Of a stretch of 9,388 nucleotides of DNA, positions 1 to 5,456 are shown in pieces. Under the pieces are notes generated by a model. The model saw nothing but the letters and a program-made list of their open reading frames with translations, made no database searches and was not told where the DNA came from. Source of the DNA: an uncultured Collinsella sp. (GTDB lineage Bacteria > Actinomycetota > Coriobacteriia > Coriobacteriales > Coriobacteriaceae). The stretch is taken from NCBI GenBank assembly GCA_902470915.1, contig CABRIB010000076.1, forward strand, positions 1 to 9,388, read 5' to 3'. A program made the translations under genes and the position numbers. Position 1 is the first letter of the stretch; every line of letters starts with the position of its first letter.

Positions 1-15
1 GTGTATAAGAGACAG
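1..15. other. Nextera transposase adapter remnant (not genomic)
   Basis: Bases 1-15 (GTGTATAAGAGACAG) equal the last 15 bases of the Tn5 mosaic-end sequence used in Nextera libraries. Genomic sequence starts at about 16. Any reading frame crossing this point has artificial residues at its end. Confidence 0.96.
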
Positions 16-250
16 CTATAAAGGCAACCCGCTCATTGCAGTCGGCCTCAATCTTTTCATTCCGATCCGTTGCCTCGACGAGCTTGCGGTTGAATTCGTC
101 GAGCTGGGCCCTGAGCAGTGCGTTCTCGGTCCTGAGGTCGGCCGTCTCGCGCAGTAGCTTCTCCCGCCACGTCGCCTCGGTTCGCTCGGCGGCCTCCTCG
201 TGGACGGACTTCACGCCGTAGATCTCCCTGATTTTTCTCTCGTCTGTCAT
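16..250 (-). CDS. Coiled-coil hypothetical protein, 3' end cut off by contig
   Basis: I do not recognise this gene. It starts at the ATG at 248-250, preceded by GGAG 9 nt upstream, and stays open for 78 genomic residues until it enters the adapter, so the C-terminus is missing. The visible protein begins MTDERKIREIYGVKSVHEEA and is highly charged, rich in Glu, Arg, Lys and Leu. Leucines and alanines around residues 32-65 (KLLRETADLRTENALLRAQL) show heptad-like spacing typical of a coiled coil. No signal peptide, membrane segment or catalytic motif is visible. It lies about 470 nt beyond the winged-HTH gene on the same strand, so it is probably an element gene; a structural or DNA-associated role is possible but unsupported. 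The coding frame is inferred from the start, the ribosome binding site and amino-acid composition. Confidence 0.6.
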
Positions 251-470
251 CGTGCGACACTCCAATCAACAATGGGCATGGCTCCGCCACGCCGTACGGC
301 TGGGAACAAATACGCGGCCGCTGTTGTTTTGTAGTCGTCCTGCGATCGGTGAGTTCTAAAAGCGTCTCAAGTCATACGTTCACGCAGGTTTTTGGTTAGA
401 GAAATACCGCACGTTTTCATGGTATCACGTGCCTTAAAGGCCATGAATGGACGGCCATATCGATTCGTTG

Positions 471-492
471 AAAATGGCACCAAAATGGCACC
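471..492. repeat. Perfect 11-bp tandem direct repeat (two copies)
   Basis: AAAATGGCACC occurs twice head to tail at 471-481 and 482-492. Short tandem direct repeats in non-coding element DNA can be protein-binding sites such as iterons. Two copies alone are not diagnostic. Confidence 0.6.
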
Positions 493-576
493 TACGACGC
501 GTTGGTGGCGGGAGAGTGATGGCGTTAAAGATGCCGAGAATGATTATGGGATTGTTTTAGATGCGGGCATGAAAAA

Positions 577-636
577 GGGTCGAATCGAAGTGTCTGGCCG
601 GACGCCAATTGTCCGGGAACTGTTTCGGTTCGACCC
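577..636. terminator. Long hairpin, bidirectional terminator-like
   Basis: GGGTCGAATCGAAGTG (577-592) pairs with 621-636 through 16 consecutive base pairs, four of them G-T. After a small internal loop a second perfect 6-bp stem forms, CCGGAC (598-603) with GTCCGG (611-616), around a 7-nt loop. The plus strand continues into a T-rich tract (637-647) and is preceded by five A residues (572-576), which become five T on the minus strand. The structure could therefore terminate transcripts from either direction, for example minus-strand transcripts leaving the HTH gene at 721. A single-strand replication or transfer structure is an alternative. Confidence 0.6.
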
Positions 637-720
637 TATTTTATTTTACATCCGCGGCATGTTCTTGTGGGCACCCTGACGGTGGCCGACTCTTACGACC
701 TCGATAGTCGGTTTGTGGGC

Positions 721-1107
721 TTAAGATTTCGGAGGCTCCCAGCCGTTTTCGACTGCGGCGCGGTAGATTGCAGCGTAATTAAGCATCCAGCTGCCGTCAC
801 CCGCCTTTTGAATGTACCTCTTTTTCTTCAAAGAGGTATGGGCCCGGGAAATCGTGTTCTTGCTCAGGTGGTAGTGCTCCTCAATCCATTTGCTTTTTGC
901 GTAAAAGCCCATGGCTTTTTTGTTTGTGGAAGGCTTTCCAAACTTCCATACAAGGCCGAGGATGAGGCGCTCAGCAGCGACGGTGGTGACGCAGCACGCC
1001 CACTCGGGCACTGAAATAAAATTAGCTTTATCCATTTTCCCTTTAATCTTTCGTTGTTCATTAACATCATCGCTAAATATGTCGGAAATCGACGGCAGCT
1101 CGCTCAT
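721..1107 (-). CDS. Small winged helix-turn-helix protein (HTH_36-like)
   Basis: A 128-aa protein, probably cytoplasmic and DNA-binding. Residues about 40-100 resemble the helix-turn-helix domain found at the N-terminus of many phage and plasmid replication proteins (HTH_36 type). A helix around AERLILGLVWKFGK is followed by KSKWIEEHYHLSKNTISRAH, the probable helix-turn-helix, and then by SLKKKRYIQKA, the probable wing. No DnaD-like or other replication domain follows, so it is either a short regulator or a minimal initiator-like protein. The ATG at 1105-1107 has AGGCGG 5 nt upstream and lies 9 nt after the stop of the Xis-like gene, so the two are very likely cotranscribed and perhaps translationally coupled. 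The domain assignment is from motif appearance only; the exact role is unknown. Confidence 0.72.
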   Translation of the reverse strand: MSELPSISDIFSDDVNEQRKIKGKMDKANFISVPEWACCVTTVAAERLILGLVWKFGKPSTNKKAMGFYAKSKWIEEHYHLSKNTISRAHTSLKKKRYIQKAGDGSWMLNYAAIYRAAVENGWEPPKS

Positions 1108-1116
1108 GTTTACCGC

Positions 1117-1362
1117 CTAGTCAAAGTGGGCGGTGCGACCTTCAAGCTGCTTGAAAAGCTCATAAAACGAACTTTCAAACATGTAATTAGAACGATGGAT
1201 TTGGATGAGCTTGCCGGACTCTCTCATAAACTTGCGTGCGGTGTTTTCGCTCCAGCCAGTAAGTTCGCGGATATCGTTAACGCGGAGCAACCGATCGCAC
1301 TGAGCGGCACCAGTGGGGAAAGTCGGTGTGGACGCCTGAGTGCTAATCTTTGGAGTAGCCAT
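1117..1362 (-). CDS. Excisionase-like small HTH DNA-binding protein
   Basis: An 81-aa protein. After a flexible Ser/Thr/Pro-rich N-terminus, residues 25-72 (LLRVNDIRELTGWSENTARK and following) match the pattern of the MerR/Xis-type HTH (HTH_17/AlpA-like): a helix entered by 'V-x-D-I-x-E-L-T-G', a turn, a recognition helix 'SENTARKFMRE', then a short wing around HRSNY. Proteins of this type bind near attachment sites and direct integrase toward excision, or act as small transcription regulators. Its position behind the integrase on the same strand fits an excisionase. The ATG at 1360-1362 has AAAGGA 9 nt upstream. A promoter candidate lies at 1475-1503 and a leader hairpin at 1385-1436. It is followed after 9 nt by the winged-HTH gene. 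Confidence 0.75.
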   Translation of the reverse strand: MATPKISTQASTPTFPTGAAQCDRLLRVNDIRELTGWSENTARKFMRESGKLIQIHRSNYMFESSFYELFKQLEGRTAHFD

Positions 1363-1384
1363 GATGAGCTATCCTTTCAATGAG

Positions 1385-1436
1385 GGCCCTCCCTGTGCTT
1401 GTAAGACTTACCAGGTTCATAAGCACTTGGGGGGCC
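1385..1436 (-). promoter_or_regulatory. Leader hairpin upstream of the Xis-like gene
   Basis: Arms 1385-1400 and 1421-1436 pair through GGCCC/GGGCC, CCC/GGG and GTGCTT/AAGCAC, separated by one- or two-base bulges, around a 20-nt loop. The loop itself holds GTAAG-A-CTTAC. There is no following T tract, so this is not a classic terminator. It sits in the predicted untranslated leader of the minus-strand xis transcript and could be a regulatory RNA fold or a protein-binding inverted repeat. Confidence 0.4.
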
Positions 1437-1473
1437 GGTTTCTATGACTACATGCGTAGCCATCTGACAGCTT

Positions 1474-1583
1474 TAGCATGTATTAAAACTCAATAGATGT
1501 CAATCAAATAAAGCATCTACCTGCGGAAATAGTAGCATAGTACCGTAATATTATTGATGAAACGATGAATGAAAAACATGCTA
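1474..1583. repeat. Recurring TAGCAT(G/A) motif in the int-xis gap
   Basis: TAGCATG occurs at 1474-1480 and TAGCATA at 1533-1539. An inverted copy, CATGCTA, lies at 1577-1583 across the integrase stop codon. The first overlaps the candidate -10 box of the xis promoter. The last two also form part of a longer imperfect inverted repeat (1526-1538 with 1578-1587). Candidates are operator or Xis-binding sites. Confidence 0.35.
1475..1503 (-). promoter_or_regulatory. Candidate sigma-70 promoter for the Xis-like/HTH genes
   Basis: On the minus strand a consensus -35 box TTGACA (1503 to 1498) is followed after 17 nt by CATGCT (1480 to 1475), a weak -10. Transcription would start about 105 nt before the xis start codon and include the 1385-1436 hairpin. 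The -10 overlaps a TAGCATG motif that recurs in this gap. The perfect -35 box and spacing are the main support. Confidence 0.45.
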
Positions 1584-2828
1584 TTTCTCGCTTCTCTGTA
1601 TATAGGCGTTGATGAAGTCTTCGTAGCCTTTAACTGCTTTTATTTCTGATTGTTGAACGAGGCTTGTATACGTTTTGAGCGTGATATTGGGGTCCGCGTG
1701 GCCAAGAATACCTTGCACGCTTCTAACGTCCGATCCGTTCGCCAGCATAAAAGTGCTTACACAATGCCTGAGCTGATGCGGGCAGATGCCCTTATATAGC
1801 TTTCCGCCAGTCGAATTGTTCGGCTCATAGATTCCAAGATTGCAGCTAACTGCGAAATCGCGAAACCAATGGTTGAAGATGTAGTTTTTCATGTGACAGA
1901 CAGTAGGGACCCCTTGCTCGACGGCAATATCGCTAATGATGGGAGTTCTGCCAGTCTGGGACAGCCCCAGAGAGGCCAGGAGCTCTTTTTGTATGGCTGA
2001 CCATGATTGAAGACGTTCGGCCAAGGTTTCTCCAACGGGGATTTTGCGTTGGCTTTCTTGTGACTTGGGTGCCCTCAGTTCATGGTCGTTGGTGTACTGC
2101 CTGTCAATTTTCAAGGTTTTATTGGCAGGGTCCCAATCGCGCCATTCGAGGCCCAACATCTCGCCTTTCCGCATACCCGTATACACTAGTACTAGCGTAC
2201 CAACAGCTTCGGCGGTGAGCTCAATGTGTTGAAGATGTGTGCATAGGGTAGCTACCTGGTCGATTGTCAGTGATTCTCTTTTGTTGCGTGGTCTGCGAAC
2301 GTGAACGGTAGCGCAGGGGTTTCGGTCAATTATTCGCTTCGCGACTGCATTCGAGAGAATTTGACGCAACTTCGCGTTGATCCGCACAAGCTCCGATGGC
2401 TTGTATTTTCCCGTGCGACGAGCTTCGGCATATGTTTCTTCGATTAGATCGGGAGTCAGCCCCTCAATTGTCTGAAACGCACCGAATAGGTCTTCGATAT
2501 GCCTGCAATCGTATGCTTCTCTTTCATAGCTCGTTGGCGCAAGCTCGGTGTCCCTATTTTCATGAAAGGCCCAGCAGTAGGATGCAAGCAGAGTTGGCTT
2601 TTTAGTTTTAGAGACCGTGCCAGAAGAGTTGATTTCTGCCAGCTTGGCCTGCATTGCAGCCTTTGCCTCTGTTTTAGTCTTGCAGTGAACCGTATAAGTT
2701 GGGGATCGTTTGTAGCGTCCCGTCTTAGGGTCCTTGATTCCAAGTGAAAAATAATAGCGATAGGTGTTAGGCGACCTCTTGTCTTTCCAACACGTGCCTC
2801 TTCCGCTAATGAGTGGTTGTTCTGACAT
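1581..2828 (-). CDS. int: Tyrosine site-specific recombinase (phage-type integrase)
   Basis: Integrates and excises the element by strand exchange between its attP and the chromosomal site. With the chosen start the protein is 415 aa. Residues about 5-70 form an AP2-like arm-binding region (YRYYFSLGIKDPKTGRYK). About 80-170 is the SAM-like core-binding domain. From about 185 comes the catalytic domain, with Arg220 (YTGMRKGEM), candidate Lys255, His351 and Arg354 (HQLRH), His377 (LGHAD) and the nucleophile Tyr387 (TLKTYTSL). All expected catalytic residues are present, so it looks intact. I chose the ATG at 2826-2828 because GGAG lies 7 nt upstream; the in-frame ATG at 2846 (421 aa) has no ribosome binding site. 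It lies about 190 nt from the tRNA-Arg fragment, its probable att site, and its binding site is in an inverted repeat. A typical member of the family in length and layout. Confidence 0.95.
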   Translation of the reverse strand: MSEQPLISGRGTCWKDKRSPNTYRYYFSLGIKDPKTGRYKRSPTYTVHCKTKTEAKAAMQAKLAEINSSGTVSKTKKPTLLASYCWAFHENRDTELAPTSYEREAYDCRHIEDLFGAFQTIEGLTPDLIEETYAEARRTGKYKPSELVRINAKLRQILSNAVAKRIIDRNPCATVHVRRPRNKRESLTIDQVATLCTHLQHIELTAEAVGTLVLVYTGMRKGEMLGLEWRDWDPANKTLKIDRQYTNDHELRAPKSQESQRKIPVGETLAERLQSWSAIQKELLASLGLSQTGRTPIISDIAVEQGVPTVCHMKNYIFNHWFRDFAVSCNLGIYEPNNSTGGKLYKGICPHQLRHCVSTFMLANGSDVRSVQGILGHADPNITLKTYTSLVQQSEIKAVKGYEDFINAYIQRSEK

Positions 2829-3020
2829 CTTTGCACTCCGTTTCATTGATGAGTTTTCAACAATTCATTGAGTGCAGTTTAGCTAAAGCCGTTAGTAATA
2901 TGTTTGTAAAAGCGTAGTCGCAGCTATCAGAGGCAAAAGACACAAACTGCTGTGTTTATCTGCGGTTATATGGTGTTCAGTGATGTTTGATGAATGGTAG
3001 GGGGGAGCATTAAATCATAT
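2829..3020. other. Non-coding attachment-side region between int and tRNA fragment
   Basis: No gene. This AT-rich stretch probably holds the integrase promoter and the arm-type integrase sites of the right attachment region. A weak minus-strand promoter candidate has TTTACA (about 2907-2912), 17 nt, then a poor -10. A small inverted repeat, ACACA (2940-2944) with TGTGT (2951-2955), is also present. No 5' half of a tRNA precedes 3021. Confidence 0.45.
2832..2876 (-). promoter_or_regulatory. Inverted repeat that can cover the integrase ribosome binding site
   Basis: TGCACTC (2832-2838) and GAGTGCA (2870-2876) are perfect 7-bp inverted repeats. In the minus-strand transcript the 3' arm, GAGTGCA, contains most of the GGAG that precedes the ATG at 2828. 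Folding would hide the binding site, a plausible translational control, or the repeat may be a protein site. An inner imperfect match, TTGATGA with TCAACAA, lies between the arms. Confidence 0.4.
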
Positions 3021-3065
3021 CTCCTAAAGCGGGTGTCGACGGTTCGAATCCGCCCGGGGGCACCA
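3021..3065 (+). other. Attachment scar: displaced 3' half of tRNA-Arg(CCT)
   Basis: The sequence starts with a canonical seven-base anticodon loop, CTCCTAA (anticodon CCT). It continues as the 3' anticodon strand AGCGG, a 5-nt variable loop GTGTC, a T-arm with loop TTCGAAT (3043-3049), the acceptor 3' strand CGGGGGC, discriminator A and encoded CCA (3063-3065). The 20 bases before it cannot pair with AGCGG, so the 5' half is absent and the junction lies at or near the anticodon loop. The T-stem has one A-C mismatch. The tRNA-Arg(CCT) gene is a known integration target in other bacteria (argW of Escherichia coli). The complete tRNA would be expected at the other end of the element. Confidence 0.75.
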
Positions 3066-3195
3066 GAAGATTATGACGGCGTCGCGAGAGCGGCGCCGTT
3101 TCTGGTTTGTGGGGACCGCCGGCAGGATTCGAGCCGTCGACACCCGCGTCAGCAATTTCCCCGCGGGGGGGGTCGAATCCGCCCGGAGCACCAGA
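3029..3195. repeat. Three tRNA T-arm copies, two direct and one inverted
   Basis: Copy 1 is within the att scar (3029-3065). Copy 2 is inverted: 3125-3147 matches the reverse complement of 3029-3051 at 22 of 23 bases. Copy 3 (3171-3193) repeats GG-TCGAATCCGCCCGG-GCACCA with small deletions and a base change, and its T loop is degenerate. Copies 1 and 3 are each followed by CCAGA, a GC-rich hairpin and TCTGG. The pattern suggests repeated insertion or rearrangement at one tRNA gene. Confidence 0.6.
3076..3108 (+). terminator. Terminator-like hairpin after the tRNA-Arg fragment
   Basis: ACGGCGTCGC (3076-3085) pairs with GCGGCGCCGT (3090-3099) over 10 bp with one G-T pair and a GAGA tetraloop, followed by TTCTGGTTT. 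It lies 10 nt after the tRNA CCA end and is probably the original terminator of the tRNA gene. Confidence 0.65.
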
Positions 3196-3203
3196 GATTT
3201 GTC

Positions 3204-3238
3204 GAGCCCGGTACCGCTACGGTGCCGGGCTCTTCTGG
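3204..3238 (+). terminator. Second terminator-like hairpin after degenerate tRNA end
   Basis: GAGCCCGGTACCG (3204-3216) pairs with CGGTGCCGGGCTC (3220-3232) over 13 bp with one G-T pair around a 3-nt loop, followed by TTCTGGT. The outer CCAGA/TCTGG extends it. It follows the degenerate tRNA 3' end at 3171-3193 by 10 nt, the same arrangement as the first copy. Confidence 0.6.
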
Positions 3239-3271
3239 TCTAAGGCATGCCGTAGTGTTCGCTGCTTCAGA

Positions 3272-3310
3272 TAAAGAAAGCGCCCGCTTGCTGGGGGAGC
3301 AAGCGGGCGC
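3272..3310 (-). terminator. Rho-independent terminator of the pknB operon
   Basis: A perfect 13-bp stem, GCGCCCGCTTGCT (3280-3292) with AGCAAGCGGGCGC (3298-3310), surrounds a 5-nt loop. On the minus strand it is followed by TTTCTTTA. It lies about 50 nt past the kinase stop codon and closes the operon. Confidence 0.9.
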
Positions 3311-3362
3311 CTGTGAGCGAATATGTTTGCGGCGAAAGCCGTGATGAGCGGTGGGGTGGCGA

Positions 3363-5324
3363 CTAGTTGGTCGTACCGGAATCGTCACCCGTGCCCGAGC
3401 CAGAGCCAGAGCCCGAGCCAGAAAGTGCGACTGTTAGCGTGATCGTGCTGTCGGTGGACTGCTTGCCGGTGGGGGAGACGCCCGTAACGGTGGCATCCTC
3501 GTTACCGCTTACGGGATTGCCGTTCTGGTCACAGAAACCGATGTTATAGAAACCGGCGTTGTTGAGCGCGGTGACGGCGGCGGAGATGCTCTTGCCGTAC
3601 AGATTGCCCGGAACACTGGCCTTGCCGGACTTCTTGGCAATGACGACGGTAATCGTGGCGCCGGGCTTCTGCTTGCCACTGGGGTTCCAGCTGATCACGG
3701 TGCCCTCGGTAACCGAGTCGTTCTCCTGGTAGCTAACGTCGACGCCAAAGCCTGCCATATCGAGGGCGTTGCGCGCCTGGGCCTCGGTCATGTCGGTCAG
3801 ATCGGGGACGGACGTGGTATCCGGGCCGCTCGAGACCTTGTACGAGATGGTCGTGCCCTTCGCGACTTCCTTACCGGCTTCGGTGACCTGCTCAAAGACC
3901 TGGCCCTCATCGGCCTCGTTGGCCTCCTCGGAGGCGTTGCCCTTCAGGCCAACGCTTGCCAGCGCGGCCTCGGCCTGGTCCTTGGTCAGGCCGACAAGCT
4001 GGGGAACCTCAACCTTCTCGGAGGGCTTGGGACCCTTGGAGATTACCAGGTTCACCTTGGTGCCCTTGGCCTTCTTGGTGTTGCCGTTGGGCGTCTGCTC
4101 GGCGACCTTGCCCTCGTCGACATCGTCGTTGTAGCTTTGGTCGATGGTGCCGACCTCGAGGCCGGCTTCCTTGATCAGCTCGACGGCAGTCTGCTGGTCC
4201 TTGCCCAGCACATCGGGCACGGTGACCTGCTCGCCGCCAAAGAGTCCTGTGGCAAAGGCCACCACGATGCCGATGACGGCAACGGCTGCCACCACGGCGG
4301 CGATGATCTTGTTCTTGTTGGATTTGGGCTTTTCGACCTCGTAGGAGCCGGTAGAGCCCGAAACCGAGCTACGGGCGGTATTCTGGCCGCTCACGCCCGA
4401 GACGGGACGCACCATGGCGCGCGTCTGATCGGAAAGCTCGCGAGTCTTGGTGGTGCCCAGCTCACCGGGGGCACCGATGATGCGCGTGGGCTCCGAGACG
4501 TTGACGGCACGGCCCGACAGGTAGCTGTTGAGCACCTGACGCAGCTCGTCGGCGGTCTGGAAGCGGTTTGCCGGGTCCTTCTCCATGCACTTGAGGATGA
4601 TGCGCTCAAGGTCGGCGTCGACACCGGAGTTGATCTGGCTCGGCGGAATAGGCAGCTCGTTGACCTGCTTGAGTGCGACCGAGATAGCGTCGTCACCGTC
4701 AAAGGGCACGCGGCCGGTGGCGCATTCATACATCACGACGCCCAGCGAGTAGATATCCGAGGTGGGGCCGAGGTCCTGACCGCGGGTCTGCTCGGGGCTG
4801 ACGTAGTGGGCGGTTCCCAGCACGTTGTTGTCTTGCGTGAGGTGGCTGTTCTTGGCACGCGCGATGCCAAAGTCCATTACCTTGATGTTGCCGTCGGGCA
4901 GCACCATGATGTTCTGCGGCTTAATGTCGCGGTGGATGATCTCGTGCTTGTGGGCGACCGAAAGCGCAGAGCTGATCTGCGAGCCGATCTGGGCGACCTT
5001 CTTGGGGTCGAGGGCGCCGTGGCTCTTGATGCCGCTCTTAAGGTCGGTGCCGCGCAGGTACTCCATGACGATGTAATAGGTGTCGCCGTCCTTGCCCCAA
5101 TCGTAGACGCCCACGATATAGGGGGAGGAGAGACCGGCTGCTGCCTGGGCCTCCTGCTTAAAGCGTGCGGCGAAGGTTGCGTCGCCGGCATACTGTGGCA
5201 GCATGATCTTGACGGCTACCGTGCGGTCGAGGACCTGGTCCTGTGCACGGTAGACGGTCGCCATGCCGCCCGTTCCCACCTTATCCTTGAGGAGGTATCT
5301 TCCCCCGAGGACCCTCTGTTCCAT
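3363..5324 (-). CDS. pknB: PASTA-domain membrane Ser/Thr protein kinase (PknB/StkP family)
   Basis: Transmembrane kinase that couples cell-wall state to growth and division by phosphorylating wall-synthesis and regulatory proteins. With the chosen start it is 653 aa. Residues 6-265 form a Hanks-type kinase: glycine loop VGTGGMA, Lys39 in VAVKIM, HRDIKPQN with catalytic Asp133, DFG from Asp151, and SPEQ in place of APE. A Ser/Thr-rich juxtamembrane linker follows, then one membrane helix at about 340-362 and four extracellular PASTA repeats starting near 366, 437, 503 and 569. The fourth is unusual, opening VPGNLYGKS and carrying an Asn/Gly-rich insert. The tail is a Gly-Ser repeat. I chose the ATG at 5322-5324 because AGGAG lies 5 nt upstream; the in-frame ATG at 5339 has none. 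It is the last gene of the operon, about 130 nt behind the RodA-PbpA fusion and closed by a strong terminator. No second kinase (PknA) is adjacent. Confidence 0.95.
   Translation of the reverse strand: MEQRVLGGRYLLKDKVGTGGMATVYRAQDQVLDRTVAVKIMLPQYAGDATFAARFKQEAQAAAGLSSPYIVGVYDWGKDGDTYYIVMEYLRGTDLKSGIKSHGALDPKKVAQIGSQISSALSVAHKHEIIHRDIKPQNIMVLPDGNIKVMDFGIARAKNSHLTQDNNVLGTAHYVSPEQTRGQDLGPTSDIYSLGVVMYECATGRVPFDGDDAISVALKQVNELPIPPSQINSGVDADLERIILKCMEKDPANRFQTADELRQVLNSYLSGRAVNVSEPTRIIGAPGELGTTKTRELSDQTRAMVRPVSGVSGQNTARSSVSGSTGSYEVEKPKSNKNKIIAAVVAAVAVIGIVVAFATGLFGGEQVTVPDVLGKDQQTAVELIKEAGLEVGTIDQSYNDDVDEGKVAEQTPNGNTKKAKGTKVNLVISKGPKPSEKVEVPQLVGLTKDQAEAALASVGLKGNASEEANEADEGQVFEQVTEAGKEVAKGTTISYKVSSGPDTTSVPDLTDMTEAQARNALDMAGFGVDVSYQENDSVTEGTVISWNPSGKQKPGATITVVIAKKSGKASVPGNLYGKSISAAVTALNNAGFYNIGFCDQNGNPVSGNEDATVTGVSPTGKQSTDSTITLTVALSGSGSGSGSGTGDDSGTTN
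3393..3422. repeat. Hexanucleotide repeat coding the Gly-Ser tail of the kinase
   Basis: Five 6-base units, alternating GAGCCA and GAGCCC-type, encode (Gly-Ser)n near the C-terminus. The unit length keeps the frame, so slippage would only alter tail length. Confidence 0.7.
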
Positions 5325-5394
5325 TCCTGCTCCTAACATAACTATTCGCTCAACGATGTGTGTAGTACCTACGATGTGGCCGCTGGGGCCGTGT

Positions 5395-5430
5395 GGCGCG
5401 TTGCCGCTAACCCTTAGGCCGCGGCGCGCC
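5395..5430 (-). promoter_or_regulatory. GC-rich hairpin in the leader of pknB
   Basis: On the minus strand GGCGCG (5430-5425) pairs with CGCGCC (5400-5395), and CCGC (5424-5421) with GCGG (5407-5404). There is a 3-nt bulge and a 13-nt loop. No T tract follows, so full termination is unlikely; it could stabilise or process the transcript between the PBP fusion and the kinase. No convincing sigma-70 promoter is visible in this gap. Confidence 0.35.
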
Positions 5431-5456
5431 TCGGGTGTCCGATTCGATCATGGGCA

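Larger units (their letters stand above)
251..720. other. Gene-free stretch of the element
   Basis: I find no convincing gene here. A plus-strand frame from a TTG at 392 stays open for 95 codons, but it has no good ribosome binding site, runs through the 577-636 hairpin and has unremarkable composition. The stretch holds a perfect 11-bp tandem repeat at 471-492 and the long hairpin at 577-636. Position and structure are compatible with a regulatory region or an origin of replication or transfer, but nothing diagnostic for these is visible. Confidence 0.5.
16..3065. mobile_element. Integrated element, right end (partial), inserted at tRNA-Arg(CCT)
   Basis: This is the right part of an integrative element; the left part lies outside the contig. 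The evidence is a complete tyrosine integrase beside an attachment-like 3' tRNA fragment, an Xis-like small HTH protein, a second small HTH protein, and AT-richer sequence than the kinase/PBP operon to the right. All four element genes read leftward, away from the tRNA scar. The inner cargo is not visible, so prophage, integrative conjugative element and mobilisable island cannot be told apart. The exact right end depends on the crossover, placed here within 3021-3065. Confidence 0.75.
3066..3362. other. Gene-free chromosomal junction
   Basis: No gene is supported here. The stretch contains the hairpin after the tRNA scar (3076-3099), the inverted and direct T-arm copies (3125-3193), a second hairpin (3204-3232) and the terminator of the kinase gene (3272-3310). 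A 116-codon plus-strand frame from 2994 covers the tRNA scar and hairpins and is not a gene. Confidence 0.7.

Noticed and set aside
57..290. Minus-strand 77-codon frame overlapping the coiled-coil gene
   Set aside because: It is in a different frame from the ribosome-binding-site-led frame starting at 250 and has an Arg/Gly-rich composition typical of a shadow frame.
392..679. Plus-strand 95-codon frame in the element
   Set aside because: TTG start without a good binding site, runs through the long hairpin, opposite to all other element genes, and no recognisable domain.
3111..3147. Possible complete tRNA on the minus strand
   Set aside because: Only a T-arm-like segment is present; no matching acceptor stem or cloverleaf can be formed, so it is treated as an inverted fragment.
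3029..3195. CRISPR-like array
   Set aside because: The three repeats are tRNA fragments in mixed orientation with unequal spacing, and no cas gene is nearby.
2994..3344. Plus-strand 116-codon frame
   Set aside because: It covers the tRNA fragment, the repeats and three hairpins, so it is non-coding DNA that happens to be open.
4137..5336. Plus-strand 399-codon frame antisense to the kinase
   Set aside because: Exact shadow of a well-supported kinase with all catalytic motifs; long antisense frames are common in high-GC genes.
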